DNA from: Cyanobacteriota bacterium
GTDB taxonomy: Bacteria; Acidobacteriota; Vicinamibacteria; Vicinamibacterales; UBA2999
Length of the DNA stretch: 64,000 bases
Direction: 5' to 3'
Assembly: GCA_019752015.1 (NCBI GenBank)
Contig: JAIEMQ010000007.1
Coordinates: forward strand, 62,001 to 126,000
Positions 52,036 to 61,143 of the stretch are shown here, piece after piece. Position 1 is the first letter of the stretch; every line of letters begins with the position of its first letter. Position numbers and translations under genes: made by a program. Below the pieces are notes generated by a model. The model had not been told where the DNA came from and did no database searches. It was given only the letters and a program-made list of their open reading frames with translations.

Positions 52036-53175
52036 TTAGCTTGCGGCGAGGATGCCGATGATCATCCCGAGGCTGCCGAACAGGAGTCCGAGGGACCAGC
52101 CGAGGATGGCGGCGCGCCGTTCCATCTTTCGCGCCCGCGCCGCGCGCACCGGATCCTCGAGCGCCTCCAGCACGTGGCGGTCGCGCAGAATCCGCGGCAG
52201 CCAGAAGGCGTGCAGACCCGCCAGGCCGGTGATGAAGCCCAGGAAGACAATCGCCTGCGAGATCGGCATTCGCGTGGCGGCCCACGACAGCGGGAACATT
52301 ACCGCTGCGAAAACGACGAGGAAGATCGAGTAGAACTCGAATCGCTTAATCGCATCGAGCTCTTCGATCGAGCGAGCTTTCTTCTTCAGCTGTCGCGAGC
52401 TGATCAGGATGCCGGCAATGCCGCCCGCGGCTCCGAGCAAGGCGCCGGCACCGGCGGCGAGGACCTTGGCCAGCCACGGCGCGCCGGACGACACCGCCGT
52501 CATTGTGGCCGCGGACGCCGCGCTCGGTGCTGCCGCCGTGACCGCAACCAGGACAGCGGCGGTGAACCGTGCATCGGGCGCGCTCTTCGCAGCGGCGACA
52601 CCGTAGCGATCGAGCAGTCCGCGCCGCAGGGTGACACGAGCGCGGGCCAGCCGCTGCCGGACGTTGGCCTCGCTCAGGCCGAGCAGCGCGGCGACGTGGG
52701 CGGTGGATTGACCCTCGCGGTAATACAACGTGACGACTTCGCGCGCTTCGTCGGGCAGCTCGTCGAGCACGGCAGCGAGCAGGCGGCGCTCCTCATCGGC
52801 CAGCATGACGTCGCCGGCGTGAGGCCGTGGATCAGCGGTGGTGCCGACCAGCGTATCGACGTCGCGATCGTCGAGGTGCCTGGCGCGGCGGCGCTTCGAG
52901 CGCAGCACGTGATAGGCGCGGTTGCGGGTCAACTGCCGCAGCCACGGCAGGAAGCTGCTGTGATCGCGCAGCTGCGACAGGTCGCGCCAGGCGGCGAGGT
53001 AGACGTCCTGCGCCACATCGCGGCTGAGATCGGCGTCGCGGACAATCGCCAGCGCGATCGAGCTGACCAGCGATCGCGTTTCATCGACGACCACCTCGAA
53101 GGCGTCGCGATCGCCGCGCGCCGCGGCCGGCACATAGGTCGTCGTCAACGCGATCGAGTGGGCGTCAGCCATCAT
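52036..53175 (-). CDS. ECF sigma factor fused to a C-terminal membrane domain
   Basis: A 379-residue protein. Residues about 24-95 are sigma region 2 (DVAQDVYLAAWRDLSQL) and about 135-190 are region 4 (TAHVAALLGLSEANVRQRLA). After residue 200 the sequence turns hydrophobic, with helices at about 203-225, 234-259, 281-300, 306-326 and 355-376 joined by a basic loop RQLKKKARS. No anti-sigma gene is adjacent. It could be membrane-held and released by proteolysis, or act as a fused sigma/anti-sigma. It overlaps the following hydrolase gene as ATGA. Confidence 0.88.
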   Translation of the reverse strand: MMADAHSIALTTTYVPAAARGDRDAFEVVVDETRSLVSSIALAIVRDADLSRDVAQDVYLAAWRDLSQLRDHSSFLPWLRQLTRNRAYHVLRSKRRRARHLDDRDVDTLVGTTADPRPHAGDVMLADEERRLLAAVLDELPDEAREVVTLYYREGQSTAHVAALLGLSEANVRQRLARARVTLRRGLLDRYGVAAAKSAPDARFTAAVLVAVTAAAPSAASAATMTAVSSGAPWLAKVLAAGAGALLGAAGGIAGILISSRQLKKKARSIEELDAIKRFEFYSIFLVVFAAVMFPLSWAATRMPISQAIVFLGFITGLAGLHAFWLPRILRDRHVLEALEDPVRAARARKMERRAAILGWSLGLLFGSLGMIIGILAAS

Positions 53176-54044
53176 CGTGCCGCCAGGAATTCATCGATCG
53201 ACGAGAACAGCAGCTGCGGGTCGTCGAACATGATGAAGTGCCGCGAAGCGGCGGCTATCTTGACACGAGCCGACGGCAGTTTTGCAACCTGGGCCGCATA
53301 GGCCTTTTCCATCGTCGGTCGCATGGCTTCCGGCGCGCCGCCGGTCGCGCCAATCAGCAGGACCGGCGCCGTGATGTTCGAGATATCGCCGCGGAGATCG
53401 GTCGTCATCATTTCACCGGCCGCCATTCCCGTCGTTTTCGGATCCGATTGCGCCACCCAGGTCAGCGCGCGCTCGACGTCCGCGGGCGCGGTGATCAGCG
53501 CCGCCATCGCCATCCGGCTCTGCGCGGCCAGTTGCTCTTTGGAGAACGAGCCGTACAACGTGGAGATCTGCTGCGCCTGCGCCGACATCGCTTCCGCGGT
53601 CGCCGACGGATTGCCGAGCGCCGGCAGGAACGGCACGCCGTCGACCGCGACGATGCCGCCGATCAGATCGGGCGCGGTGGCTCCGATCCAGAAGGCCAGG
53701 AAGCCGCCGAGGCTATGGCCGATCAGGATCGGCTTCTGTAGTTTCTCGTCGCGGATGTAGGCGATCAGCTCGTCGCGCACGCGCGACAGGAACGGCGCGC
53801 CGATCGGCGGGGGACCGCCGAAACCCGCGAGCGTGACCGTGTGAAGCGTGTAGCGATCCTGGTAGCGGGCGACCGTCGAGGTCCAGACGTCTCCGGTCGA
53901 CATCAAGCCGGGAATCAGGATGATGGCCGGTCCGCGGCCCGATACGGTCGCACTGAACGACGGATGCGGGCGCTGTGCGGCGGCGGCGTGAGGCAAGCCG
54001 AGAACAAGCGCGATGAGTGCGGCGGCAACGAAACGAAATGACAT
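53172..54044 (-). CDS. Secreted alpha/beta hydrolase
   Basis: A 290-residue protein with a signal peptide (about 1-23). The nucleophile elbow is GHSLGG with Ser111, the oxyanion region is LIPGLMSTGDVW (about 43-54), and the catalytic His is in SRHFIMFD (His269). This is an esterase/lipase-like fold; substrate unknown. It lies upstream of, and coupled to, the fused sigma factor, so it may be under the same control. Confidence 0.88.
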   Translation of the reverse strand: MSFRFVAAALIALVLGLPHAAAAQRPHPSFSATVSGRGPAIILIPGLMSTGDVWTSTVARYQDRYTLHTVTLAGFGGPPPIGAPFLSRVRDELIAYIRDEKLQKPILIGHSLGGFLAFWIGATAPDLIGGIVAVDGVPFLPALGNPSATAEAMSAQAQQISTLYGSFSKEQLAAQSRMAMAALITAPADVERALTWVAQSDPKTTGMAAGEMMTTDLRGDISNITAPVLLIGATGGAPEAMRPTMEKAYAAQVAKLPSARVKIAAASRHFIMFDDPQLLFSSIDEFLAAR

Positions 54045-54100
54045 GACGGCTCCTTAACTCACATAGGAGCCGCCCGTCCCGGCGTGTGACAGCCCGAGCG

Positions 54101-56770
54101 CTATTCGGATCTGAGCGAGACCATCGGATCGACGCGCGCCGCCCGCCGCGCCGGCAGCCAGTTCGCGAGGAACCCGGTCGCCGCCAGCGATGCGGCCGCG
54201 ATCGTCAGGATCGGCGCGTCGTACGGCGGAACGCCGAACAGCAGCGACGCGAGCAGCCGGCCGGCGCCGATGGCGCCGGCGATGCCAAGGACCACGCCGA
54301 TCGACACCACTGCCAGGCTGCCCTTGAGCACGGTCCGTGAAATATCACTGCGCTTCGCGCCGAGCGCGACGCGGATGCCGAGCTCGCGCGTGCGCTGCGA
54401 AACCAGGTACGATGTCACGCCGTAGCTGCCGCCAAGCGCCAGCACCAGCGCCATCACCGCGAACACGCCCAGCATCCACGAGTAGGCGGCGCGCAACGAT
54501 CGCGAGAGCGTCAGCCGCTCATCCATGGTCTTCATGTCGTAGGCCGGGATCTCAGGATCGACTTCGCGCACCGCAGCGTGTGCTGCTGCGGCCACCAGCG
54601 CCGGATCGCCGGCGGTCTTCAACACCACGGTGTTGGCGGATCGCGGGCCAAGCGGCAGCGGCAGATACACCCCGGGACGCACCGGCCGCTCGAGGCCGTA
54701 ATGCTTGAGATCCCTGGTGACGCCGACAACGGTGAGCCAGCGGATTCGCCGGTTCGGCGCCGGCGGACCGCTGCCGGCGTGGACCCGCTTGCCGACCGCA
54801 CTGCCGTCGCCGGGCCACATCAATTTCGCGAACGACTCGTTGACGATGATCGAGCTGTCGTTATCGGGGCCGCCGCTGCCGTCGCTGCTGTTGAAGAAGC
54901 GCCCTTCCTTCAATCGAATGCCCATCGCGGTGAAATATTCGGGTGATGCGATGCGATTCAGGATGACCGGGCTCGCATCGTTGGGGCCGCGCGGCGGCGC
55001 GTTCTCCTGGGTATAGAACGTGCCCCAGTGACAGTTGCTGACCGGCGCGCAGGAGATCAGTCCGACTTCCGTGACGCCGGCAAGCTCGCGCATGCGATCG
55101 ACGAGCCGTTTGCGAAACGCCAGGCCCGACGCGTCGTCGGGCGTCTTCACGCCGGGCACGGCGACGGTGAACGTCAGTACGTTCGACGGATCGAATCCGG
55201 GATCCGTATTGCGCACGCGATCGTAGGCGCGCACCAGCAATCCGCCGCACACGAACATCAACGACGCGAGCGCGAACTCGGCAACGACGAGCGCCCACAA
55301 CGTGCGGCGGCCGCGAATCGGCGCCGTCGAGCTCGCCGTCGCGGTCGCGATCGCGCCGCGGACGTCCTTGTTCATCGCATGCAGCGCGGGTGCCCAGCCG
55401 AACAGAATCGCCGTCGCCACCGAGGTGGCGATCGTGAAGACCACCATCCGGCCATCGAGCGTGAACGTCGTCCACGACGGCGCCTGGTCGGGCAACGAGG
55501 TGATCAGCAACTGGATCGCCCACTGGCCGATCGCGAGGCCGGCCGCCGCGCCGGCGATCGACAGCATGACGTTCTCGACGAGCAGCTGGCGCAGCCCGCG
55601 CGCGCGGCTGGCGCCGACGGCGAGGCGGATGCCCATTTCGCGGCGGCGGGCGAGCGCGCGCGCCAGCATCAGCGCCGCGACGTTCGCGCAGGCAACGATC
55701 AACAACAACGACACCGCCGCGCCGAGGGTCGACGCCACGGTGCCGAAGTCGCGAGTGAATTGCTCGCGCAGATCGCGCGCGAACGGCGTGACCACTTTCT
55801 CCTTGTCGCGCGTGTCGAAGATCACCTGCTGCGTACGCACCAGGTCGGCGTTCGCCTGCTCGATCGTCACGCCGGGTTTGAGGCGCGCCAGCCCGGTCGC
55901 GCCGTAACTCTGCGCGTTGGTGTTGGGATCGCCTTGCATCGGCACCCACAACCGCACGCCGCCGGGAAATTCCGCCGCCTTTGGCAGCACGCCGACGATC
56001 GTGTAGACGCGGCTGTTGAGTTTGAGCTCCTTGCCCAGCACATCGGAGCGCCCGCCAAAGCGCTCTTTCCACACCGCTTCGCCGATCAGCGTCACGAGCG
56101 GGCCTTTCGGCGCGTCTTCCTCCTGCGTAAAGTTGCGGCCGATGATCGGCTGCAGTCCCACGACCTTCATGAAATCCGTCGTCACGGACGCGCCCTGCAT
56201 GCGATCGGCGCCGCCGTCGGTCGCGAGGTTGAACGCGCGTTGATCGTAGAGCGCAATCGCCTCGAAGACCTTTTGATCGCGGCGCCACTGCGCGTAGTCG
56301 TGATAGTTGACGCCGGTCTCGTCGAGGTTCCACTTCGGCGCGGTCTCGTTGACGTAGACAATGCGTTCCGGCTTCGGGAAGGGGAACGGACGCAGGAACA
56401 ATCCGTTGACCAGCGAGAACACGGCGACGGTCGAGCCAATGCCGAGCGCGAGCATGCCGATGACGAGCAGAGAGGCAAAGCGCTGGTGATTGAGCGAGCG
56501 CCAGGCGTAACGGAAATCGGAGCCGATCATGAGCGACTGCCTTTCCTGCGGCACACCGACGCGTCCGCGCCGGCGCCAGCGATCGAGGAGATTGCGGGGA
56601 ATTGCGGCGGCGATGTCCGTCAGCGCATGAAGCCACACGGCGGCTGCGGCGCCGATGCCACGCCGACGCGCGTCAGCGAGCTGCTCGCGAAACATCGCCT
56701 CCATCTCCCTGCCGTGTTTGTGGCGAAGATGGCGCGGCGCCAAGCGCAACAGCAGGCGGTAGATGTTCAC
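54101..56770 (-). CDS. ADOP family ABC permease
   Basis: An 889-residue permease. The GTG start at 56770 overlaps the PadR stop. An ADOP prefix (about 1-75, YRLLLRLAPRHLRHKHG) precedes two MacB-like/FtsX units: the first has LGIGSTVAVFSLVNGL and GIRLAVGASRARGLRQLLVE, the second ends LGIRVALGAKRSDISRTVLK and WLPARRAARVDPMVSLRSE. ADOP proteins have no fixed ATPase neighbour; their role is unknown but they are frequent in acidobacteria and paired with PadR regulators. Compare the broken copy at 32417-33592. Confidence 0.93.
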   Translation of the reverse strand: MNIYRLLLRLAPRHLRHKHGREMEAMFREQLADARRRGIGAAAAVWLHALTDIAAAIPRNLLDRWRRRGRVGVPQERQSLMIGSDFRYAWRSLNHQRFASLLVIGMLALGIGSTVAVFSLVNGLFLRPFPFPKPERIVYVNETAPKWNLDETGVNYHDYAQWRRDQKVFEAIALYDQRAFNLATDGGADRMQGASVTTDFMKVVGLQPIIGRNFTQEEDAPKGPLVTLIGEAVWKERFGGRSDVLGKELKLNSRVYTIVGVLPKAAEFPGGVRLWVPMQGDPNTNAQSYGATGLARLKPGVTIEQANADLVRTQQVIFDTRDKEKVVTPFARDLREQFTRDFGTVASTLGAAVSLLLIVACANVAALMLARALARRREMGIRLAVGASRARGLRQLLVENVMLSIAGAAAGLAIGQWAIQLLITSLPDQAPSWTTFTLDGRMVVFTIATSVATAILFGWAPALHAMNKDVRGAIATATASSTAPIRGRRTLWALVVAEFALASLMFVCGGLLVRAYDRVRNTDPGFDPSNVLTFTVAVPGVKTPDDASGLAFRKRLVDRMRELAGVTEVGLISCAPVSNCHWGTFYTQENAPPRGPNDASPVILNRIASPEYFTAMGIRLKEGRFFNSSDGSGGPDNDSSIIVNESFAKLMWPGDGSAVGKRVHAGSGPPAPNRRIRWLTVVGVTRDLKHYGLERPVRPGVYLPLPLGPRSANTVVLKTAGDPALVAAAAHAAVREVDPEIPAYDMKTMDERLTLSRSLRAAYSWMLGVFAVMALVLALGGSYGVTSYLVSQRTRELGIRVALGAKRSDISRTVLKGSLAVVSIGVVLGIAGAIGAGRLLASLLFGVPPYDAPILTIAAASLAATGFLANWLPARRAARVDPMVSLRSE

Positions 56771-57099
56771 GCGGCGCGTCCCGGACGCGGCTTGAGGCGC
56801 GACCGCGCGATTTTCACCAGCGCGCCGAGGCGATTGGTCTCCACCGCCAGCGCGCGATGGCCGGGCCGCGTCAGCCGATAGAAGCGCTTCTTCTCGCTCT
56901 CGTCGGCGGGGCGGTGGCGCGGATCGTCGAGCTCCTCGATCAAGCCAAGGCCCTCGAGCGATTCGAGCGTGCCGTAGAGCGACACCGGCCACAGCCGGGT
57001 CTGGCCCTCGGACAGCTCCTCGACGGCGCGGGCGATCGCGAGACCGTGGAGATCGGCCTCGGCAAGGGCCAGCAGGATCAGGTATTCGCGGGTCTTCAT
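56767..57099 (-). CDS. PadR family transcriptional regulator
   Basis: A 110-residue winged helix protein: REYLILLALAEADLHGLAI, LYGTLESLEGLGLIEEL and the wing GHRALAVETN. It precedes and overlaps the ADOP permease gene, the usual pairing. PadR repressors bind inverted repeats in their own promoter; such a repeat lies at 57106-57125 just upstream of its start. Effector unknown. Confidence 0.92.
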   Translation of the reverse strand: MKTREYLILLALAEADLHGLAIARAVEELSEGQTRLWPVSLYGTLESLEGLGLIEELDDPRHRPADESEKKRFYRLTRPGHRALAVETNRLGALVKIARSRLKPRPGRAA

Positions 57100-57105
57100 G
57101 GACGC

Positions 57106-57125
57106 GTTATATCAGACGGTATAAC
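57106..57125. promoter_or_regulatory. Inverted repeat, probable PadR operator
   Basis: GTTATA and TATAAC form a perfect 6-bp inverted repeat separated by eight bases (TCAGACGG), six bases upstream of the PadR start on the - strand. PadR operators typically are AT-rich dyads of this geometry. The site could control padR-ADOP and, from the other side, the MFS gene that starts at 57208. Confidence 0.65.
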
Positions 57126-57140
57126 AGTCGAATCCGTTGG

Positions 57141-57188
57141 CCGGGAGCCGGCATCCGGTCCGGCTCCCGGTTCCCGGGTCCCGGCTCC
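57141..57188. repeat. Inverted repeat plus four 7-bp units (CGGCTCC type)
   Basis: CCGGGAGCCGG at 57141-57151 and its reverse complement at 57160-57170 form an 11-bp stem with an eight-base loop. Units CGGCTCC, CGGTTCC, CGGGTCC and CGGCTCC run from 57161 to 57188, 19 bases before ATG 57208. It combines a hairpin with a short tandem array. Confidence 0.75.
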
Positions 57189-57207
57189 CGGACTAGAATC
57201 TCCCCTA

Positions 57208-58434
57208 ATGCCTTGGTACAAAGAGGTCTCCCGCCAGGAGTGGAAGACCTTCCTGACGACGTTCGCGGCCTGGACCCTCGACGCCTTCGACTTCACCATC
57301 ATCACGTTCGTCTTCACCGACATCCAGCGCAGCTTCGAGGTCAACGCCGCGTTGGCCGGCGCGCTCGCCACCGTGACGCTGTTTTTCCGCATGATCGGCG
57401 GCATCGGCGCCGGGACCCTCGCCGATCGCTACGGCCGCAAAGGCCCGATCCTGTTTTCGATCGCCTGGTATACCGGCTTCGCGTTCCTGAGCGGCCTGTC
57501 CACCAGTTACGTGATGCTGTTCACGTTCCGCGGCCTGTTCGGCATCGGCATGGGCGGCATGTGGGCGGCGGGCATGCCGCTCGCGCTCGAGCAGTGGCCG
57601 GCAAAACATCGTGGCATTGCGTCAGGCATCCTGCAGGGCGGCTACTCGACAGGCTTCCTGCTGTCGTCGCTCGTGTATCAACTCGGATACCCCGTCATCG
57701 ACGACAACCCCGACTGGGCCTGGCGGTTGATGCTGTGGGCCGGCGTCATCCCGGCGATCGCGATCTTTTTCCTGATGACGCGCGTCAGCGAGAGCCCGAT
57801 GTGGCTCGAGCAGCAGCGGCAACGCGCCGGCAAGCCCGCGCGCCTGTCGATTGCGCGCATGTTCGATCGCGACCTGCTCGAGGTCACGATTCATACCTCG
57901 CTGCTGATGGGCGCGTTCGTGTGGATGTATCAGTCGACGACGATCTGGTACCCGCGGCTGCTTTCGGCCCTCGGCTACACCCGGCCGCTGGCGTTTCTGC
58001 TGTTACTGAACGCGGGCGGCATGATCGGATCGATCGCCTTCGGATGGCTGTCTGAAAAATGGGGCGGGCGCCGCGGCTCCGCGACGCTGGGGATGGTCGC
58101 CGGCATTCTCTCGGTGCCGCTGTATCTGTTTTCGGAGACGGCCGGCATGCTGATGCTCGGCGCATGGCTGATCGGTTTTTGCGCCTCGGGCGCATGGGGC
58201 ATCGTGCCGGGCTATCTGTCGGAGCGATTCCCAACCGAAGTGCGCGGCGTCGGCACCGGCTTCTCGTACCACGTTGGTGTGGGCATCGGCGCGTTCGCGC
58301 CGTATTTGATCGGCGTGCTCCAGGATGGCGGCACCCAGCTGCAGACCGCCATGGCGTGGTGCATCGTCGCCGGCGGAATTTTCGTCGTCACCCTGCTGTG
58401 GCTGGGTCCTGAAACGCGCGGTAAACAGCTATGA
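57208..58434 (+). CDS. MFS transporter (sugar acid/aromatic acid type)
   Basis: A 408-residue, 12-helix major facilitator. Motif A is GTLADRYGRKGP near residues 69-80; DAFDFTIITFVFTDI in helix 1 and EVRGVGTGFSYHVGVG in the second half match the aromatic acid/sialic acid transporter group (proton symporters). ATG 57208 follows the repeat region. It imports a small organic acid; substrate not predictable. Its 3' end overlaps the next gene by six bases. Confidence 0.88.
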   Translation: MPWYKEVSRQEWKTFLTTFAAWTLDAFDFTIITFVFTDIQRSFEVNAALAGALATVTLFFRMIGGIGAGTLADRYGRKGPILFSIAWYTGFAFLSGLSTSYVMLFTFRGLFGIGMGGMWAAGMPLALEQWPAKHRGIASGILQGGYSTGFLLSSLVYQLGYPVIDDNPDWAWRLMLWAGVIPAIAIFFLMTRVSESPMWLEQQRQRAGKPARLSIARMFDRDLLEVTIHTSLLMGAFVWMYQSTTIWYPRLLSALGYTRPLAFLLLLNAGGMIGSIAFGWLSEKWGGRRGSATLGMVAGILSVPLYLFSETAGMLMLGAWLIGFCASGAWGIVPGYLSERFPTEVRGVGTGFSYHVGVGIGAFAPYLIGVLQDGGTQLQTAMAWCIVAGGIFVVTLLWLGPETRGKQL

Positions 58435-59796
58435 CAGCGCCTTGATGATGTCCCAGCGCGTGATGATGTAGGTCGCGTCGAGTTTGAAATCGCGGACCAG
58501 CACCGCGGGGCTTTCCGGCGTCAGCATCTGCGCGAGCGCATCGACGCTCGTCGAAATATCCGCGAAGGGGAGCGCCGGCTGCATGATCGCTTCAACCGGT
58601 CCGTGCAGCACGTCGGGATTCTTCACGATCTCCGAATACAAATAGCCTTCGTTGACCGTGCCGATCAACCGGCCGTTGGTGGTGATCGGGATCTGCGAGT
58701 AGGCGTTCTCGGTCATGATGTGCGCCGCCTTCTCAACGGTCTCGTTGCGATCGATCGTGACGAGCGGCGCCTTCTCGCGATTGACGACCAGATCGCGCGC
58801 CGTGAGGCCCTTGCGATCGAGGAAGCCTTTCTCGCGCATCCAGTCGGGGTTGTACATCTTGCCGAGATAACGCGTGCCGTGATCGTGGAAGATCACGACC
58901 ACGGTCTCGCCCGGCTTGAACCGATCGGCCAGCTGGATCAGGCCGGCCATGGCCGAGCCCGCGGAGTTGCCGGCGAAAATGCCTTCCTCGCGCGCGATCC
59001 GTCCGGTCATGATCGCCGCATCGCGGTCGGTGACCTTCTCGAAATGATCGATCAGGCTGAAGTCGACGTTCTGCGGCAGGAAATCTTCACCAATACCTTC
59101 GGTGATGTACGGATAAATCTCGTTCTTGTCGAAGATGCCGGTCTCCTTGTATTTCTTGAAGACCGAGCCATAGGTGTCAACGCCCCAGGCCTTGACCGAA
59201 GGCTTTTTCTCCTTCAGGTATTTCGCCACGCCGCAGATCGTGCCTCCAGTGCCGACACCGACCACGAGATGATCGACCTTGCCGCCGGTCTGGTCCCAGA
59301 TCTCCGGGCCGGTGGTCTCGTAATGCGCCTGCGCGTTCGACGGGTTGTCGTACTGATTCGCCTTCCACGAATTCGGCGTTTCGCGCTCGAGACGCGACGA
59401 CACCGAGTAATAGGACCGCGGATCCTCCGGATCGACATCGGTGGGGCACACGATCACCTCGGCGCCGAAGGCGCGCAAGGCATCCACCTTCTCCTTCGAC
59501 TGCTTATCCGTGGTCGTGAAGATGCACTTGTAGCCTTTGACGACGGCGGCAATGGCGAGACCCATGCCGGTGTTGCCCGACGTGCCTTCGATGATCGTGC
59601 CCCCCGGCTTCAGCTTGCCGGCCTTTTCCGCGTCCTCGATCATCTTCACCGCCATGCGGTCCTTGATCGAGTTGCCCGGGTTGGTCGTCTCGATCTTCGC
59701 GTAGACGTCGGCAGCGATAATGCCTTTCGGGATGCGGTTCAGGCGCACCATTGGCGTGTTGCCAATGGTCTGCAGGATGTTGTCGTGGAGACGCAC
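58429..59796 (-). CDS. Cystathionine beta-synthase-like PLP enzyme with two CBS domains
   Basis: A 455-residue enzyme. The PLP Lys is Lys45 in NPGNSIKDRM; TSGNTGMG (69-76) and GVGTGGTICGV hold the phosphate. Residues about 335-455 contain two CBS domains (for example DISTSVDALAQMLTPESPAVLV). It should condense serine or O-acetylserine with a thiol: cystathionine or cysteine synthesis. CBS domains suggest adenosyl ligand control. Convergent with the MFS gene. Confidence 0.92.
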   Translation of the reverse strand: MRLHDNILQTIGNTPMVRLNRIPKGIIAADVYAKIETTNPGNSIKDRMAVKMIEDAEKAGKLKPGGTIIEGTSGNTGMGLAIAAVVKGYKCIFTTTDKQSKEKVDALRAFGAEVIVCPTDVDPEDPRSYYSVSSRLERETPNSWKANQYDNPSNAQAHYETTGPEIWDQTGGKVDHLVVGVGTGGTICGVAKYLKEKKPSVKAWGVDTYGSVFKKYKETGIFDKNEIYPYITEGIGEDFLPQNVDFSLIDHFEKVTDRDAAIMTGRIAREEGIFAGNSAGSAMAGLIQLADRFKPGETVVVIFHDHGTRYLGKMYNPDWMREKGFLDRKGLTARDLVVNREKAPLVTIDRNETVEKAAHIMTENAYSQIPITTNGRLIGTVNEGYLYSEIVKNPDVLHGPVEAIMQPALPFADISTSVDALAQMLTPESPAVLVRDFKLDATYIITRWDIIKALS

Positions 59797-59810
59797 CGTT
59801 CCATTCTAGT

Positions 59811-60398
59811 TCACCAGTGTCCGAGCACCTCCGGCGCCAGTCCGAATTCCGGCAACACATCCGACTCGATCTTCTGAACACCGCGGAACGTCTGCCGCGT
59901 GTCCGCGCCGTACGTGTTCAGCCTCAATACCTCGATCTCGCGGGACAGCTGGTGCAGGAGCCAGCATTCTTTGACGCCGTACTGCGCGAAGTAGCGGATC
60001 CGGTCCTCGAGCTTGCCGATGCGCGGCTTCGGCGACATCACCTCGACGACGAGATCGGGCGCGCCCCAGATGTGGTCGCTGATGATCGCGCGGCGGGCCA
60101 TCGAGACGAACAGCAGATCGGGTTGCAGGATCAGCGCGCGTGCCGGGTCGAGAATCACATCCTGAGGCGCGATGCAGACAACACCGAGCTTGTGCTGCCC
60201 GACGAACACGCGCATCAGCACGGCCAATTCCAGCAGCAGATCCTGGTGGCGGAACGTCGGTGATTCTTCAACCACCATCAGCTTGCCGTAGATCAACTCA
60301 TTGATTCGCAGTGACTCCGCGGTCTGCAGGTATTCCGCGGTGCTCAGCACGGTGCCGTCCGGCGGCAGCTCTCCCCATACCGTTGGCCGTTCGCTCAT
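59811..60398 (-). CDS. Uma2 family endonuclease-like protein
   Basis: A 195-residue PD-(D/E)xK-fold protein of the Uma2/DUF820 family: LINELIYGKLMVVEESPTFR near residue 30, PDLLFVSMARR and APDLVVEVMSPKPRIGKLED, whose Asp-Glu-Lys set forms the nuclease-like site. GGAGG lies seven bases upstream of ATG 60398. Biological role of the family is poorly known. It is separated from the preceding gene by 14 bases. Confidence 0.85.
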   Translation of the reverse strand: MSERPTVWGELPPDGTVLSTAEYLQTAESLRINELIYGKLMVVEESPTFRHQDLLLELAVLMRVFVGQHKLGVVCIAPQDVILDPARALILQPDLLFVSMARRAIISDHIWGAPDLVVEVMSPKPRIGKLEDRIRYFAQYGVKECWLLHQLSREIEVLRLNTYGADTRQTFRGVQKIESDVLPEFGLAPEVLGHW

Positions 60399-60486
60399 GG
60401 CTTTGCCTCCCATCTGTGACTCCTGACGACGACGGTCTCATCGTCGAAGGGATGACGCAAGAGGCAAGATTTGCGTACTGCAGTTC

Positions 60487-61140
60487 CTAGAGGGCCTTCT
60501 CACATTTTGCGTTGCTGTAACCGGATCGGAATGGCGTGACCACGCCTGTCGTGGCGTCGAAGCGGTGACGCGTGAGGCATCCGGTGTCGTTGGCGAGCAG
60601 GTGAATCGAGATTGATGGGAAGTCGCTGACGGTTTTCACGTAGTGAATGTCGTCGATGGGCGGCAGCAGCGTGTAGAACTCCCCGTGCTTCACCGTCTGG
60701 CGCCGGGCGATCTCGAGCGTCGCGCGCGACTCGTCGCCGCCGTCATCGCTGCGGTGATAGACGGTTTCATCCTGGACGCCGCGATAGACGCCGATCAGTC
60801 CCCACGCCAGGTGATCGTGAATCGGTGTTTGCGCGCCCGCGGGAATCACGAGCGAGAACAGGCAGAGCGATCCGTTTTCCGCGCGATACAGCGCGTACTG
60901 CCCGATGCCGCCACCCATTGCGCTCTTCGAATCCGGCTTGGCATATTCCTCGGGCAGCCAGCCATCCGCAGCCAGCAATGTCGCGAAGGCCGGACGCAGC
61001 GCGTCGACGCGCGCCTTCGGATCGGCGATCTCTTCGGTGAGGCGGCGCGTCTCGAAAATCAGTGAGCGGATTTCGGGCACATCGACGATGAAGCCGAAGC
61101 CGTTGGTGTCACCGTTGCGATGCTGCCCGAAATCACACAT
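60487..61140 (-). CDS. Cysteine dioxygenase-like cupin
   Basis: A 217-residue cupin. Ligands for iron are in TPIHDHLAWGLIGVYRG (His-x-His) and the second-box His of DDIHYVKTV; the flanks YHRSDDG and GEFYTLLPP are family-like. It should oxidise a thiol (cysteine or 3-mercaptopropionate) to a sulfinate with non-heme Fe(II). Substrate unconfirmed. Three bases separate it from the truncated DUF488 gene upstream. Confidence 0.82.
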   Translation of the reverse strand: MCDFGQHRNGDTNGFGFIVDVPEIRSLIFETRRLTEEIADPKARVDALRPAFATLLAADGWLPEEYAKPDSKSAMGGGIGQYALYRAENGSLCLFSLVIPAGAQTPIHDHLAWGLIGVYRGVQDETVYHRSDDGGDESRATLEIARRQTVKHGEFYTLLPPIDDIHYVKTVSDFPSISIHLLANDTGCLTRHRFDATTGVVTPFRSGYSNAKCEKAL

Positions 61141-61143
61141 GCC

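Noticed and set aside
55028..56881. 617-codon + strand open frame antisense to the ADOP permease
   Set aside because: No recognisable domain; Arg/Gln/His-rich; overlaps a gene with strong family motifs.
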